The notes under the pieces were generated by a model that saw only the letters and a program-made list of their open reading frames with translations, searched no databases and was not told where the DNA came from. A stretch of DNA of 64,000 nt from Holophagales bacterium. GTDB taxonomy: Bacteria; Acidobacteriota; Thermoanaerobaculia; UBA5066. Positions 7,472 to 15,623 of this stretch are shown here, in pieces. The stretch lies in the NCBI GenBank assembly GCA_016719485.1, contig JADJZB010000025.1:124001-188000 (forward strand), given 5' to 3'. The translations under genes were made by a program, and so were the position numbers. Within the stretch, counting starts at the first letter, position 1; each line of letters opens with the position of its first letter.

Positions 7472-10400
7472 ATGAACACACCGGCCCGGAGAGTCGCCCT
7501 CTCGTCGTTCGTCGTCCTCGCGGTCTTCGCGCTCGCGGCAGCGAGCCCGATCGCCGCGCAACCGACCGACCTCATCATTTCGGAGTACATCGAAGGGTCG
7601 GCGAGCAACAAGGCGATCGAGTTCTTCAATGGCACGGCGGCTGCGATCGACCTCGGCACAGGGTCCTACCGTCTCGAAACCTACAGCAATGGTTCAGCCA
7701 CTGTCAGCTCGTTCGTCGCACTGACGGGGACCGTCGCGGCCGGGGCGACATACGTCATCGCGCCGACGGATGCCAGCCAGACCCTGCGCGACCTCGCGGA
7801 CCAGGTCACCGGAAGCGGCTGGTTCAATGGCGACGACGCCCTGGTCCTGAGAAAGGGCGGCTCCGGAGGTACGGTGCTCGACTCGTTCGGCCAGGTCGGG
7901 ACCGATCCGGGCGCGTCGTGGGGCACCGGGATTCTCGCGACGGTGAACCACACCCTGCGCCGTAAGAGCAGCGTGTGTGCGGGCGATACGACGATCGGCA
8001 ACGCGTTCGACCCAGCGGTGGAGTGGGACGGATTCGACCAGGACACGTTCAGCGGCCTCAGGAGCCACAGCGTCTCCTGTTCCGCCGTCGACACCGCGCC
8101 CTCCATCGTCTCCACGAACCCGACAGCCGGCGCGACGGACGTCGCGGTCGCCTCCAACATCACGGTCACGTTCACCGAGGCGGTGACCGTGAGCGCGGCC
8201 TCGTTCACCCTCGCGTGCCCCTCCGGGACCCCCTTCGCGGGAGGATTCGTCGTTTCGGGGAGCGGGACGACGACCATCACGATCAACCCGGCGGGCGACC
8301 TGCCCGCGGGCACCAGCTGCGCCGTCGGCGTGGTTGCCGCGGCCGTCATCGACCTCGACGGCACCGCCGATCCGATGGCATCGGATTACGCCTGGACGTT
8401 CACGACGGCCACGCCCCCCGCGACGATCAGCCTCATCCACGAGATCCAGGGCTCCGGCCTCCTGAGCCCGTTGGTCGGGCAGGTGGTGACGATCGAGGGG
8501 ATCGTCACCGGGGTGTTCCAAGGGGCAGCACCCGCCCTCGGCGGCTTCTTCGTCCAGGAAGAATCTGGCGACGTCGACGCAGACCCCCTCACTTCCGAAG
8601 GCATCTGCGTCTACAGCGACCTCGTGGCGGTTCTCGTAGGCGACAAGGTCCGGGTCACCGGCACCGTTGTCGAGTTCCATTCGACCGCTTCGGGGCTGTC
8701 GAGTGACCTCACGGAGCTCGGCTCCGTCACGAGCATCGTGAAAGACGGGACGGGTGCCGTTCCCGCCGCCACGCCGATCAGCTTCCCGGTGAACGCGGTG
8801 AGCGACCTCGAGCGGTACGAGGGAATGCTCGTCACCTTCCCGCAGACGCTGACCGTCACCGACAACTACGACCTGGGCCGCTACGGGCAGATCGTCCTCT
8901 CCAACGGCCGCCTGCCGGTGGGCACCCACGTGACCACGCCGGGCGCCGCTGCCGTCGCGCAGGAAGGACTCAACCTGCGCAACGCGATCGTCCTCGACGA
9001 CACAAGCACTGGTCAGAACCTCGACCCGATCGGCTACCCGGCACCGGGCCTCAGCGCGTCCAACACTCTTCGCTCCGGCTACACCGTGGCCGGCCTCGCC
9101 GGCGTGCTCTACGACCGGTACGGGCTCTACATGGTCGAGCCGACGGGCGGGCTGGCCGGGGTTGCGTTCACGCCGGCCGCCAATCCCCGCCCCGCGGCGC
9201 CAGCGGCGGTCGGCGGCAACCTCAAGGTGGCCGCGTTCAACGTCAACAACTTCTTCACCACTCTCGACACCGGGCCAGACATCTGCGGCCCCCTGGGCAC
9301 CGGGAGCTGCCGAGGCGCCAACGACGCCACGGAGCTCACACGTCAGACCGCCAAGCTCGTCAACACGATCGTGGCCATCAACGCCGACATCGCCGGGCTG
9401 CTCGAGATCGAGAACGACCTGACGAACAACACGATCCAGCACCTCGTCGACCAGGTCAACCTGGTGGCAGGGGCCAACACCTACGACTTCATCGCCACTG
9501 GCCCGATCGGGACCGACTCGATCCGCGCCGCGATCATCTACAAGCCCGCCGTCGTCGCCCCCGTGGGCGCCCACGCGACGCTCGGGGTCGTGCCCTTCGA
9601 CTACGGCAACCGGCCGCCCCTGGCGCAGACCTTCCAGCTGAACAGCTCGGGGGCGAGGTTCACGCTGGTCGTGAACCACCTGCGCTCGAAGGGGAGCTGT
9701 CCTCCCACCGACCCCAATGACCCCAAGTACGACCCCCCCAACAACGACCAGGGCGACGGCCAGGGGTGCTGGAACGTCTCCCGCGCCCAGGCGGCCGCGC
9801 TCATCAACACGTGGCTGGCGGGCGACCCGACCGCGAGCGGTGACCCGGACTTCCTCCTCGTCGGCGACATGAACGCCTACCGGTACGAGGACCCGATCAC
9901 GACATTCGTCAACGCCGGCTACACGGACCTGATCCAGTCGTTCGTGGGGCCCGCCGCGTACTCCTACTCGTTCGACGCCGAGTGGGGCTACCTGGACCAC
10001 GCGCTCGGGTCCCCCTCGCTCGCCGCGCAGGTCACCGGCGTGACCGAGTGGCACATGAACGCCGACGAGCCGGTGGTTCTCGACTACAACCTCGAGTTCA
10101 AGTCCGTCGGACAGCAGGCGTCCCTCTACTCGACGCTTCCCTTCCGCATCTCCGACCACGACCCGCTGATCGTCGGCCTCAACCTGGCCGTCAATGCCGC
10201 ACCGACGGTCGAGGCGGGCGGGCCCTACTCGGTGACGGTCGGATTTACGACGACCCTCACGGCCGTCGCGAACGACCCCAACGGGGACGCCCTGACCGTC
10301 GAGTGGGACCTCGACAACAACGGCACCTACGAGACGGTCGGGAACCCGGTCACCTTCTCGGCCGTCGCGCTCCTCCCGGGTGCCTACACGGTCGGCGTTC

Positions 10401-10840
10401 GGGCCACGGAGACCGCTTCCGAGGGCCTGTTCGCGACCGACACCGCGACGGTGACCGTGATCGCCGGCCCGGCGATCACGAGCCCGGCATCCACCTTCTT
10501 CGTGGCGGGAACCGGTGGGACGTTCTCGATCACGACGACCGGCTTCCCCGTTCCGACCCTCACGCTCGCGGGGACCCTCCCGGCCGGCCTCACCTTCATC
10601 GACAACGGCGACGGGACCGCCACGATCTCCGGTACCGCCGCGCCCGGATCCGAGGGGACCTACACGGTGACCGTGACCGCGAGCAACGGTGTCGGGACAC
10701 CGTTCGTCCAGACCCTGACGATCCTGGTGACGGCTGTCGCCGGCGCGGCCATTCCCGTCCTCGACGGTGTCGGCCTGGGTCTCCTCGCGGCCCTCGTCGC
10801 CCTCGGCGGCGTGTTCCTCGTGGGACGCCGCCTCTCGTAG
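7472..10840 (+). CDS. Secreted modular nuclease (lamin-tail + endonuclease/exonuclease/phosphatase) with sorting tail
   Basis: A 1122-residue exported protein. A signal peptide ends near ASPIAAQ; a lamin-tail-like domain (DLIISEYIEGSASNKAIEFFN) fills about residues 28-200; an SbsA-like Ig domain follows (about 205-315). An OB-fold-like region (VGQVVTIEGIVTGVF) comes next, then an endonuclease/exonuclease/phosphatase domain from LKVAAFNVNNFF to ISDHDPLIVGL (about 585-905). Two PKD/Ig-like domains precede a tail with IPVLDGVGLG, a hydrophobic stretch and GRR, resembling the IPTL-CTERM sorting signal. This is the ExeM/NucH-type architecture of extracellular DNases, probably surface-bound here. 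The start has AAGGGAG ahead of ATG and a terminator follows. Confidence 0.88.
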   Translation: MNTPARRVALSSFVVLAVFALAAASPIAAQPTDLIISEYIEGSASNKAIEFFNGTAAAIDLGTGSYRLETYSNGSATVSSFVALTGTVAAGATYVIAPTDASQTLRDLADQVTGSGWFNGDDALVLRKGGSGGTVLDSFGQVGTDPGASWGTGILATVNHTLRRKSSVCAGDTTIGNAFDPAVEWDGFDQDTFSGLRSHSVSCSAVDTAPSIVSTNPTAGATDVAVASNITVTFTEAVTVSAASFTLACPSGTPFAGGFVVSGSGTTTITINPAGDLPAGTSCAVGVVAAAVIDLDGTADPMASDYAWTFTTATPPATISLIHEIQGSGLLSPLVGQVVTIEGIVTGVFQGAAPALGGFFVQEESGDVDADPLTSEGICVYSDLVAVLVGDKVRVTGTVVEFHSTASGLSSDLTELGSVTSIVKDGTGAVPAATPISFPVNAVSDLERYEGMLVTFPQTLTVTDNYDLGRYGQIVLSNGRLPVGTHVTTPGAAAVAQEGLNLRNAIVLDDTSTGQNLDPIGYPAPGLSASNTLRSGYTVAGLAGVLYDRYGLYMVEPTGGLAGVAFTPAANPRPAAPAAVGGNLKVAAFNVNNFFTTLDTGPDICGPLGTGSCRGANDATELTRQTAKLVNTIVAINADIAGLLEIENDLTNNTIQHLVDQVNLVAGANTYDFIATGPIGTDSIRAAIIYKPAVVAPVGAHATLGVVPFDYGNRPPLAQTFQLNSSGARFTLVVNHLRSKGSCPPTDPNDPKYDPPNNDQGDGQGCWNVSRAQAAALINTWLAGDPTASGDPDFLLVGDMNAYRYEDPITTFVNAGYTDLIQSFVGPAAYSYSFDAEWGYLDHALGSPSLAAQVTGVTEWHMNADEPVVLDYNLEFKSVGQQASLYSTLPFRISDHDPLIVGLNLAVNAAPTVEAGGPYSVTVGFTTTLTAVANDPNGDALTVEWDLDNNGTYETVGNPVTFSAVALLPGAYTVGVRATETASEGLFATDTATVTVIAGPAITSPASTFFVAGTGGTFSITTTGFPVPTLTLAGTLPAGLTFIDNGDGTATISGTAAPGSEGTYTVTVTASNGVGTPFVQTLTILVTAVAGAAIPVLDGVGLGLLAALVALGGVFLVGRRLS

Positions 10841-10867
10841 CCGTCGAAGCACCCTCCGGTCCTTCGA

Positions 10868-10906
10868 GGGCCGGGAGCCGCGAGGCTCCCGGCCCTTTCT
10901 GCTTTT
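10868..10906 (+). terminator. Strong Rho-independent terminator after the nuclease gene
   Basis: GGGCCGGGAGCC and GGCTCCCGGCCC form a perfect 12-bp stem with a GCGA loop, followed by TTTCTGCTTTT. It ends 28 bp after the nuclease stop codon. Confidence 0.9.
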
Positions 10907-10981
10907 CGGCTCGGCCGGAGCCGACCTGCGATATCGTCTCCGAAACTCGCAACAGGGCAGTTCCACCATGAGGAGGGTTCC

Positions 10982-12373
10982 GTGCGCCATTCTTCGCTCG
11001 CCTTCGGCTTCGTATTGATCGTCGCGGCTGGCGCGTCCGCCGCGGCCACGACGTCCCCGACGAATCCCGCGTTTCCTTCGCCGGGCCTCCCGCAGGGAGG
11101 CTTCGAGGTCCAGGCGCTCGTCGACGGCTTCTGGAGCCCGGTCGCCGACCTGTCGTTCGGCCGCCACTTCCGCGAGGCGCTCGTGGAGCTTCCGGCAGCC
11201 GCGCTCGCCAGCCCCCGGGTCCGGGTCCGCCTGATCCAGCACGGCGGCGGCGCCGCGCACATCGACGAGGTCTCGCTCGGGGCGACGGCGCCGACCCGCC
11301 TCGAGGGCGCGGCAGAGCCGGAGGCCCTCGCCCTGAGTCTCCGGCGGGACCACGACGTCCTCGACGCATTCGGACGGACGATCGAGGTGAGCTTTGCCGC
11401 GTCGCGGCTGGAGAACCCGCTGCGCCTCACGGCGCGCGTGGAGGGCCCCGTCGTCGAGGGGTCACCGTTTGCGTTTCCGCCGCAGAACCAGTTTCAGGAG
11501 CTGACGGCCGGCTCCTCCTTCTACCGCTTCACGCCCGCGCCCGAAGGGCGTGCGCCCGCCTGGCCCGAGGCGCTCGACCCCAAGGACGCCCTCTTCTCGG
11601 AGCGCTGCGTCCCGACCACGGGGCACCCAGCCGGCCTCACGCTCGGCTGGATCGCGAACGACCAGGAGAACCTGTACGCGGCCGTCGAGTTCACGCCTGA
11701 CAACACCCGCGACGGAGACGCGGACTGGGCCGGCATCCAGGTCGTCGCGGGCGGGGAGATCCGGGAGTTCCGCGTGTCGGAGGAGCAGACCCGCTGGGGG
11801 CTCTCGCGCTTCGGCCCCACGGCCCGGGCCGGGTACCGCCACAAGCTCTACACGTTCGCGATCCCCTTCGCCGAGCTCGGCATTCGCAACCCCTCGGAGG
11901 CCGGCGAGCTGAAGCTGGCGTTCTCCGCCTACGGGACGGCCGCCATCGCCTGGCTCTCGCCGCTCTTCCACGACTTCGGGACCGTTTTCGTGGGATCCGC
12001 AGCACCCGCGGCGACGTTCACGATCTTCAACGGGACGCAGCAGGGCATGGTCCTCGGAACGCCGTGGTACACGCGCGCCGGGCCGAATTCGGCCGTCTTC
12101 CCCATCGCCCCCGGTACCTGCAGCGACGGGCTCGCCATTCCGGCTGGTGGCGGGTGCAGCTTCGAGGTCGGTTTTGCTCCGGCTTCGGCCGGTGCCGCTC
12201 TCGACGACATCGTCGTCTCGGCCGCCTTCGGGACGGCTCCGCCGGTCCAGGAGACCATCCGCGTCCAGGGCAACGGGCTGCTCGAGGGCATTCCGGCCCT
12301 CGGGGTGCTGGGCGGTCTCGCCCTCGCGCTCGTCCTCGGCGGAGCCGGGACCTGGCTGCTGCGCCGCGGATAG
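10982..12373 (+). CDS. Secreted protein with choice-of-anchor D-type domain and sorting tail
   Basis: A 463-residue protein of unknown role. It has a signal peptide (residues 1-22, ending GASAAA), a central beta-rich region (about 25-330; DNTRDGDADWAGIQVV resembles carbohydrate-binding-like beta sandwiches) and a C-terminal ASPM/SPD-2/Hydin-like or choice-of-anchor D segment (FHDFGTVFVGSAAPAATFTI). The end has IPALGVLGGLALAL followed by RR, much like the tail of the preceding nuclease, so both could be processed by the same sorting enzyme. The GTG start is supported by AGGAGGG 5-6 bases upstream. A terminator separates it from the nuclease, so it is probably transcribed on its own. Confidence 0.75.
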   Translation: MRHSSLAFGFVLIVAAGASAAATTSPTNPAFPSPGLPQGGFEVQALVDGFWSPVADLSFGRHFREALVELPAAALASPRVRVRLIQHGGGAAHIDEVSLGATAPTRLEGAAEPEALALSLRRDHDVLDAFGRTIEVSFAASRLENPLRLTARVEGPVVEGSPFAFPPQNQFQELTAGSSFYRFTPAPEGRAPAWPEALDPKDALFSERCVPTTGHPAGLTLGWIANDQENLYAAVEFTPDNTRDGDADWAGIQVVAGGEIREFRVSEEQTRWGLSRFGPTARAGYRHKLYTFAIPFAELGIRNPSEAGELKLAFSAYGTAAIAWLSPLFHDFGTVFVGSAAPAATFTIFNGTQQGMVLGTPWYTRAGPNSAVFPIAPGTCSDGLAIPAGGGCSFEVGFAPASAGAALDDIVVSAAFGTAPPVQETIRVQGNGLLEGIPALGVLGGLALALVLGGAGTWLLRRG

Positions 12374-12396
12374 CCCGGAGAGCCGGCAGTTCTGGA

Positions 12397-12428
12397 GGAG
12401 GCCCGGAGCCGCGAAGCTCCGGGCCTCC
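12397..12428. terminator. Hairpin terminator between convergent genes
   Basis: GGAGGCCCGGAGC and GCTCCGGGCCTCC form a 13-bp perfect stem with a 6-base loop, followed on the plus strand by TTCCCTTTC. It sits between the convergent stop codons at 12373 and 12450 and may serve both directions. Confidence 0.75.
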
Positions 12429-12449
12429 TTCCCTTTCAGGGGTCCGGGA

Positions 12450-14294
12450 TCAGAACGAGACGTCGAGGCCGACGACCCAGCGGCGGCCAGGTGACGGATA
12501 GCCCGCCACCTCCACGTAGTCGCGACCGAGGAGATTCGTGACACGGACGAACGGGGCCAGGTGCTCGAGGAGCCGCGGGCCCGTCGCCGCCAGGTCGACG
12601 CGGAAGTAGGCGGGGCTCGTGACCCGCGCGTACGTCGTGGCGTCGACGTCGTCCCTCTCGCCCACGTAGAGGCCCGTCAGCTCGGCGCTCGCGCCGCGGC
12701 CGAGGTCGCCGCCGAGCGACGCCGACGCGCGGTGTCTCGGACGCCTGAGGAGCGGGAGGCCGGTGTCGAGGTCCTGGGCGTCGAGCCAGGTGTACGCCGC
12801 GCGGGCCCACGTCGTGGCGGAGAGCACCCCGCGCACGACGGCCTCGGCTCCCGTCATCCGTGCCCGGCCGACGTTCACGTTCGCGAAGGTCGCGAAGTCG
12901 TAGCGGATGAGGTCCTTCACGTCGCTCCGGAAGAGCGACGCCTCGAAGACGAAACCCCGGGAGATCGTCCACTCGGCCCCGGCCTCGTACGAAACGGATT
13001 CCTCGGGCTGCAGGCCGGGGTTCCCCGAGAAGGGGTAGTAGAGCTCGCCGGTCGACGGGGCCCGGAAGGCCGATCCGGCGGCCGCCCGCACCTTCAGAGC
13101 GGGGGCGACGGTCCACGAGAGCGCGACCCGGGGATTCGTGGACGCACCGAAGGCGCTGTTCTCGTCGCGCCTCACGCCCGCGGTGATCGCGACCCGGTCG
13201 TCGGCAAGGGAGAGGCGATCCTCCGCGAAGACGGACCAGGTGCGCGTCGTCAGGCCGTCGAGCTGGACTCCATACGAGTCCTCGTTGTCGACCTTCGTCT
13301 GCTCGTAGTCGGTGCCCACGGAGATCCGGTTCGCGCCGGCGACGTGCGAGAGGACGACGCGGCCGCCGGCGCGGCGCGCCTTCGTCTCGGAGAAGGTGAA
13401 GCCCCAGGGGTCGTCGGGGTCGGTGTAGGTCGGGGAATCGTCCGCGAAGGTCCCCGCCGCCTCGAGCGTCGTCCGCGCCCCGAGGGCGAGGGAGAGCGGG
13501 ACGGAGACGAGCGTCGTGTCGGCCGTCGTCGCGCGCAGAGGCGTGGGCGTCGCCCCCGAAAAGGGGATTCCGGTGCGCGACGACTCCCGCCTCACCGTGA
13601 CGCCCGCCTTCGCGTTTGCCCCGAGCTGGACGTCGAGCGCGGCGGAGAGGTCGGTCCCCTCGAAGAACTCGTTCGGGAGGTCCCCTGCGATCGTCCCGCG
13701 GCGGAAGCCGGCGCTGACGCCGACCGGACCGCTGCGAAGCGCGGCGTTTACACCCCCTTCGCGGGCGGAGGCGTTCCCGAGGCCGAAGTGGGCCTGCCCC
13801 GCGAAACCGTCGGCGACGGCCCGTCGCGTGATCACCTGGACGACGCCGCCGAGCGCCTCGGAGCCGTAGAGCGCCGAGAAGGGCCCGCGGACGATCTCGA
13901 TCCGCTCGACGTTCGCGGTGCCGAGCGAGGAGAGGTCGACGCCGCCGAAATAGGGGCTGTTGAGCTTGACGCCGTCGACGAGGACGAGGGCCGAGTTCGA
14001 GTTCGTCCCGCGCAGGAAGAGCGACGTGACGCCGCCCGCCCCGCCGCTCTGCGCCACGTCGACGCCGGGAACGGAGCGCAGGAGGTCGGCCACCGTCGTG
14101 GCGCGGGAGCGCTCGATCGCGGCCCGGTCGACGACGGTCGCCGCGACGCCGAGGGTCGCTGCGTCCTCGGGGACGGCGGCGGCGGTGACGACGACCTCGG
14201 TTGCGACGGGGGATGGGCCCGGTTGCGGCAGCTGGGCCGCGGCCGGCAGGGAAAGGACGATCGGCAAGAGAAGGGAACGGACGAGACGGTTCAC
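12450..14294 (-). CDS. btuB: TonB-dependent receptor, BtuB-like (cobalamin uptake)
   Basis: A 614-residue outer-membrane receptor. A signal peptide (ending PAAAQ) precedes a TonB-box-like TEVVVTA, a plug domain (about 45-160; VPGVDVAQSGGAGG and FLRGTNSNSALVLVDGVKLN) and a beta barrel. The barrel ends LDVSF, with the terminal Phe recognised by the BAM machinery. Size and plug match BtuB, the vitamin B12 transporter. The start is GTG with GGAGG ahead. The cobalamin riboswitch directly upstream on the same strand strongly supports B12 or a corrinoid as cargo; the energising TonB/ExbBD and BtuFCD genes are not in the window. Confidence 0.9.
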   Translation of the reverse strand: MNRLVRSLLLPIVLSLPAAAQLPQPGPSPVATEVVVTAAAVPEDAATLGVAATVVDRAAIERSRATTVADLLRSVPGVDVAQSGGAGGVTSLFLRGTNSNSALVLVDGVKLNSPYFGGVDLSSLGTANVERIEIVRGPFSALYGSEALGGVVQVITRRAVADGFAGQAHFGLGNASAREGGVNAALRSGPVGVSAGFRRGTIAGDLPNEFFEGTDLSAALDVQLGANAKAGVTVRRESSRTGIPFSGATPTPLRATTADTTLVSVPLSLALGARTTLEAAGTFADDSPTYTDPDDPWGFTFSETKARRAGGRVVLSHVAGANRISVGTDYEQTKVDNEDSYGVQLDGLTTRTWSVFAEDRLSLADDRVAITAGVRRDENSAFGASTNPRVALSWTVAPALKVRAAAGSAFRAPSTGELYYPFSGNPGLQPEESVSYEAGAEWTISRGFVFEASLFRSDVKDLIRYDFATFANVNVGRARMTGAEAVVRGVLSATTWARAAYTWLDAQDLDTGLPLLRRPRHRASASLGGDLGRGASAELTGLYVGERDDVDATTYARVTSPAYFRVDLAATGPRLLEHLAPFVRVTNLLGRDYVEVAGYPSPGRRWVVGLDVSF

Positions 14295-14404
14295 GAGACC
14301 TCCGGTCTGCTGCGCTCCGCTGTCCCATCGAAGGGAGGCGGGAGGCGCGCGCGGAGGCGTCTCCCGCGTCCTCTCGAGCCCCGGAGACGGCGCGGCGGGT
14401 TGCG

Positions 14405-14600
14405 ATGGGCCCTGGGCAGGTCTCCTGGCTCCCGGATCGTCCGCGCAAGGACCCCTTCCCGGAGGCGAAACCCGCTCTCGCGGATCGCTCGCCCCCAGTG
14501 GGATTACGTCCTTCGCGTCCCCGGTCACAGTGGCGGGGGCCGCGCGGGAATCACACCCGCTTCCCTCTCTCGCCCCCCGGAGGTCGGGGGACCCGAGGTC
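14405..14600 (-). promoter_or_regulatory. Cobalamin (AdoCbl) riboswitch upstream of btuB
   Basis: On the minus strand the leader contains the conserved GATTCCCGCGCGG and CCCGCCACTGTGA elements of the cobalamin riboswitch core and then, about 100 nt later, the B12 box AGCCAGGAGACCTGCC (rc at 14414-14430). The order and spacing match the Rfam-type cobalamin element. The B12 box lies about 120 bp before the btuB start, so the expression platform is in between; no clear terminator hairpin with a T-run is seen there, which favours control of translation initiation. A possible -10 (TGCTATCCT) lies just upstream at 14623-14631. Confidence 0.95.
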
Positions 14601-14685
14601 CGTAGAAAAGATCGAGCCGGGAAGGATAGCACCGGGTCGCGGGGTGGCCGGACGCTCCCGCTGACATCGTCCGGCGTGGCTTGCC

Positions 14686-15555
14686 TCAGGCCCCGCCGAA
14701 TGCCCCCAGGCGCTGCCCCACGCGGACCGGGCCGTGCGGACGGCCCCACGCGAAACGGCTCGCCCTTTCGCCGCCGACGAGAAGGACCACGGTGGAGCCG
14801 AGCTCGAAGGTGCCAAGGTCGTCTCCCGGCGCACACGGGAGTCCCGGGACCTCGAACCTGTCCCTCGCGGCGAGCGGCCGCCCTCCGAGCCAGCGAGGAT
14901 CGACCACGACGCCCCCCACGTGCGTCGCGGCCACCATCACGGCCGCCACCCAGAGCCCCTCGACCTCGCCGGATCCTTCGGCGATCCAGTACGCCCTCCG
15001 GTTTCGCACGTAGAGCCCCGGCGTGAACGCCGTGGAGGCCTCGTTCACCGGCCAGAGCTCTCCCTCGACCCGCCCCACCGCGAGGACCCGTCCGGCGGAC
15101 GGCACGTGGATCCGGTGGTAGTCCCTCGGCGAGAGATAGAGAGTGGCGTACGCGCCCCCTTCGAACCGCGAGGCGAGCGGATCGGCGGCGAGGAGCTCGT
15201 CGAGGCGGTACGGGAGCCCCTTGGCCTGGATGAGCGTTCCGTCTGCGACGCGGCCGGACGCGATGAGCGCCCCGTCGACCGGCGAGTTGAGCCCGCCGGG
15301 AACGGCCGGGTCCTGCGGGCGCAGGCCCGGCTTCAGCCTCCGGGTAAAGAGGTCGAGAAAGGAGACGTACTCGCCGAGCGGCTTCTCCGCCTCGGAGAGG
15401 TCGACTCCGTACGAGGCCGCGAATCGGCCGAGAAGCGGCTCCCTGAGGGCCCGGGGAAGTCGGGTCCGGGCCGCGGCACCTACTGCGGCGGAGCCAGCCT
15501 TCTTCGGGTAGAGGCCGAGGAGCCGGAGGGAGAACGGCGGGCCCGGTTCGGTCAT
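14686..15555 (-). CDS. psd: Phosphatidylserine decarboxylase proenzyme
   Basis: A 289-residue inner-membrane-associated enzyme that makes phosphatidylethanolamine from phosphatidylserine. It has the SPVDG motif and the LSPRDYHRIHVP block, and self-cleaves at the Gly-Ser bond of the ELGSTVVLL motif, where S254 becomes the pyruvoyl group. Length and motif order match the proteobacterial-type PSD. It lies downstream of a divergent promoter region shared with pckG and upstream of the B12 riboswitch transcript. No phosphatidylserine synthase gene is in the window. Confidence 0.95.
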   Translation of the reverse strand: MTEPGPPFSLRLLGLYPKKAGSAAVGAAARTRLPRALREPLLGRFAASYGVDLSEAEKPLGEYVSFLDLFTRRLKPGLRPQDPAVPGGLNSPVDGALIASGRVADGTLIQAKGLPYRLDELLAADPLASRFEGGAYATLYLSPRDYHRIHVPSAGRVLAVGRVEGELWPVNEASTAFTPGLYVRNRRAYWIAEGSGEVEGLWVAAVMVAATHVGGVVVDPRWLGGRPLAARDRFEVPGLPCAPGDDLGTFELGSTVVLLVGGERASRFAWGRPHGPVRVGQRLGAFGGA

Positions 15556-15623
15556 CCCCCGATTATGATAGGGACCTTCGAGCGTCCGGATTCGTTCGTC
15601 GTCGCCGCGAGGAGGAGAGCGCC
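15556..15623. promoter_or_regulatory. Divergent promoter region psd / pckG
   Basis: This 68-bp gap is the only AT-richer spot here. On the plus strand TATGAT (15564-15569) is a good -10 about 54 bp before the pckG start. On the minus strand TATCAT (15570-15565) lies only 9 bp before the psd ATG, which would give a nearly leaderless mRNA. The two -10s overlap, so they may compete. No convincing -35 is seen. The pckG ribosome site GAGGAGGAG is at 15608-15616. Confidence 0.4.

Noticed and set aside
7694..11353. Very long open frame on the minus strand opposite the nuclease gene (over 1200 codons)
   Set aside because: GC-rich DNA with strong third-position GC leaves long open frames on the other strand. 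The product is Arg/Glu/Val-rich, has no domain, and the plus-strand nuclease has clear domains and a ribosome site.
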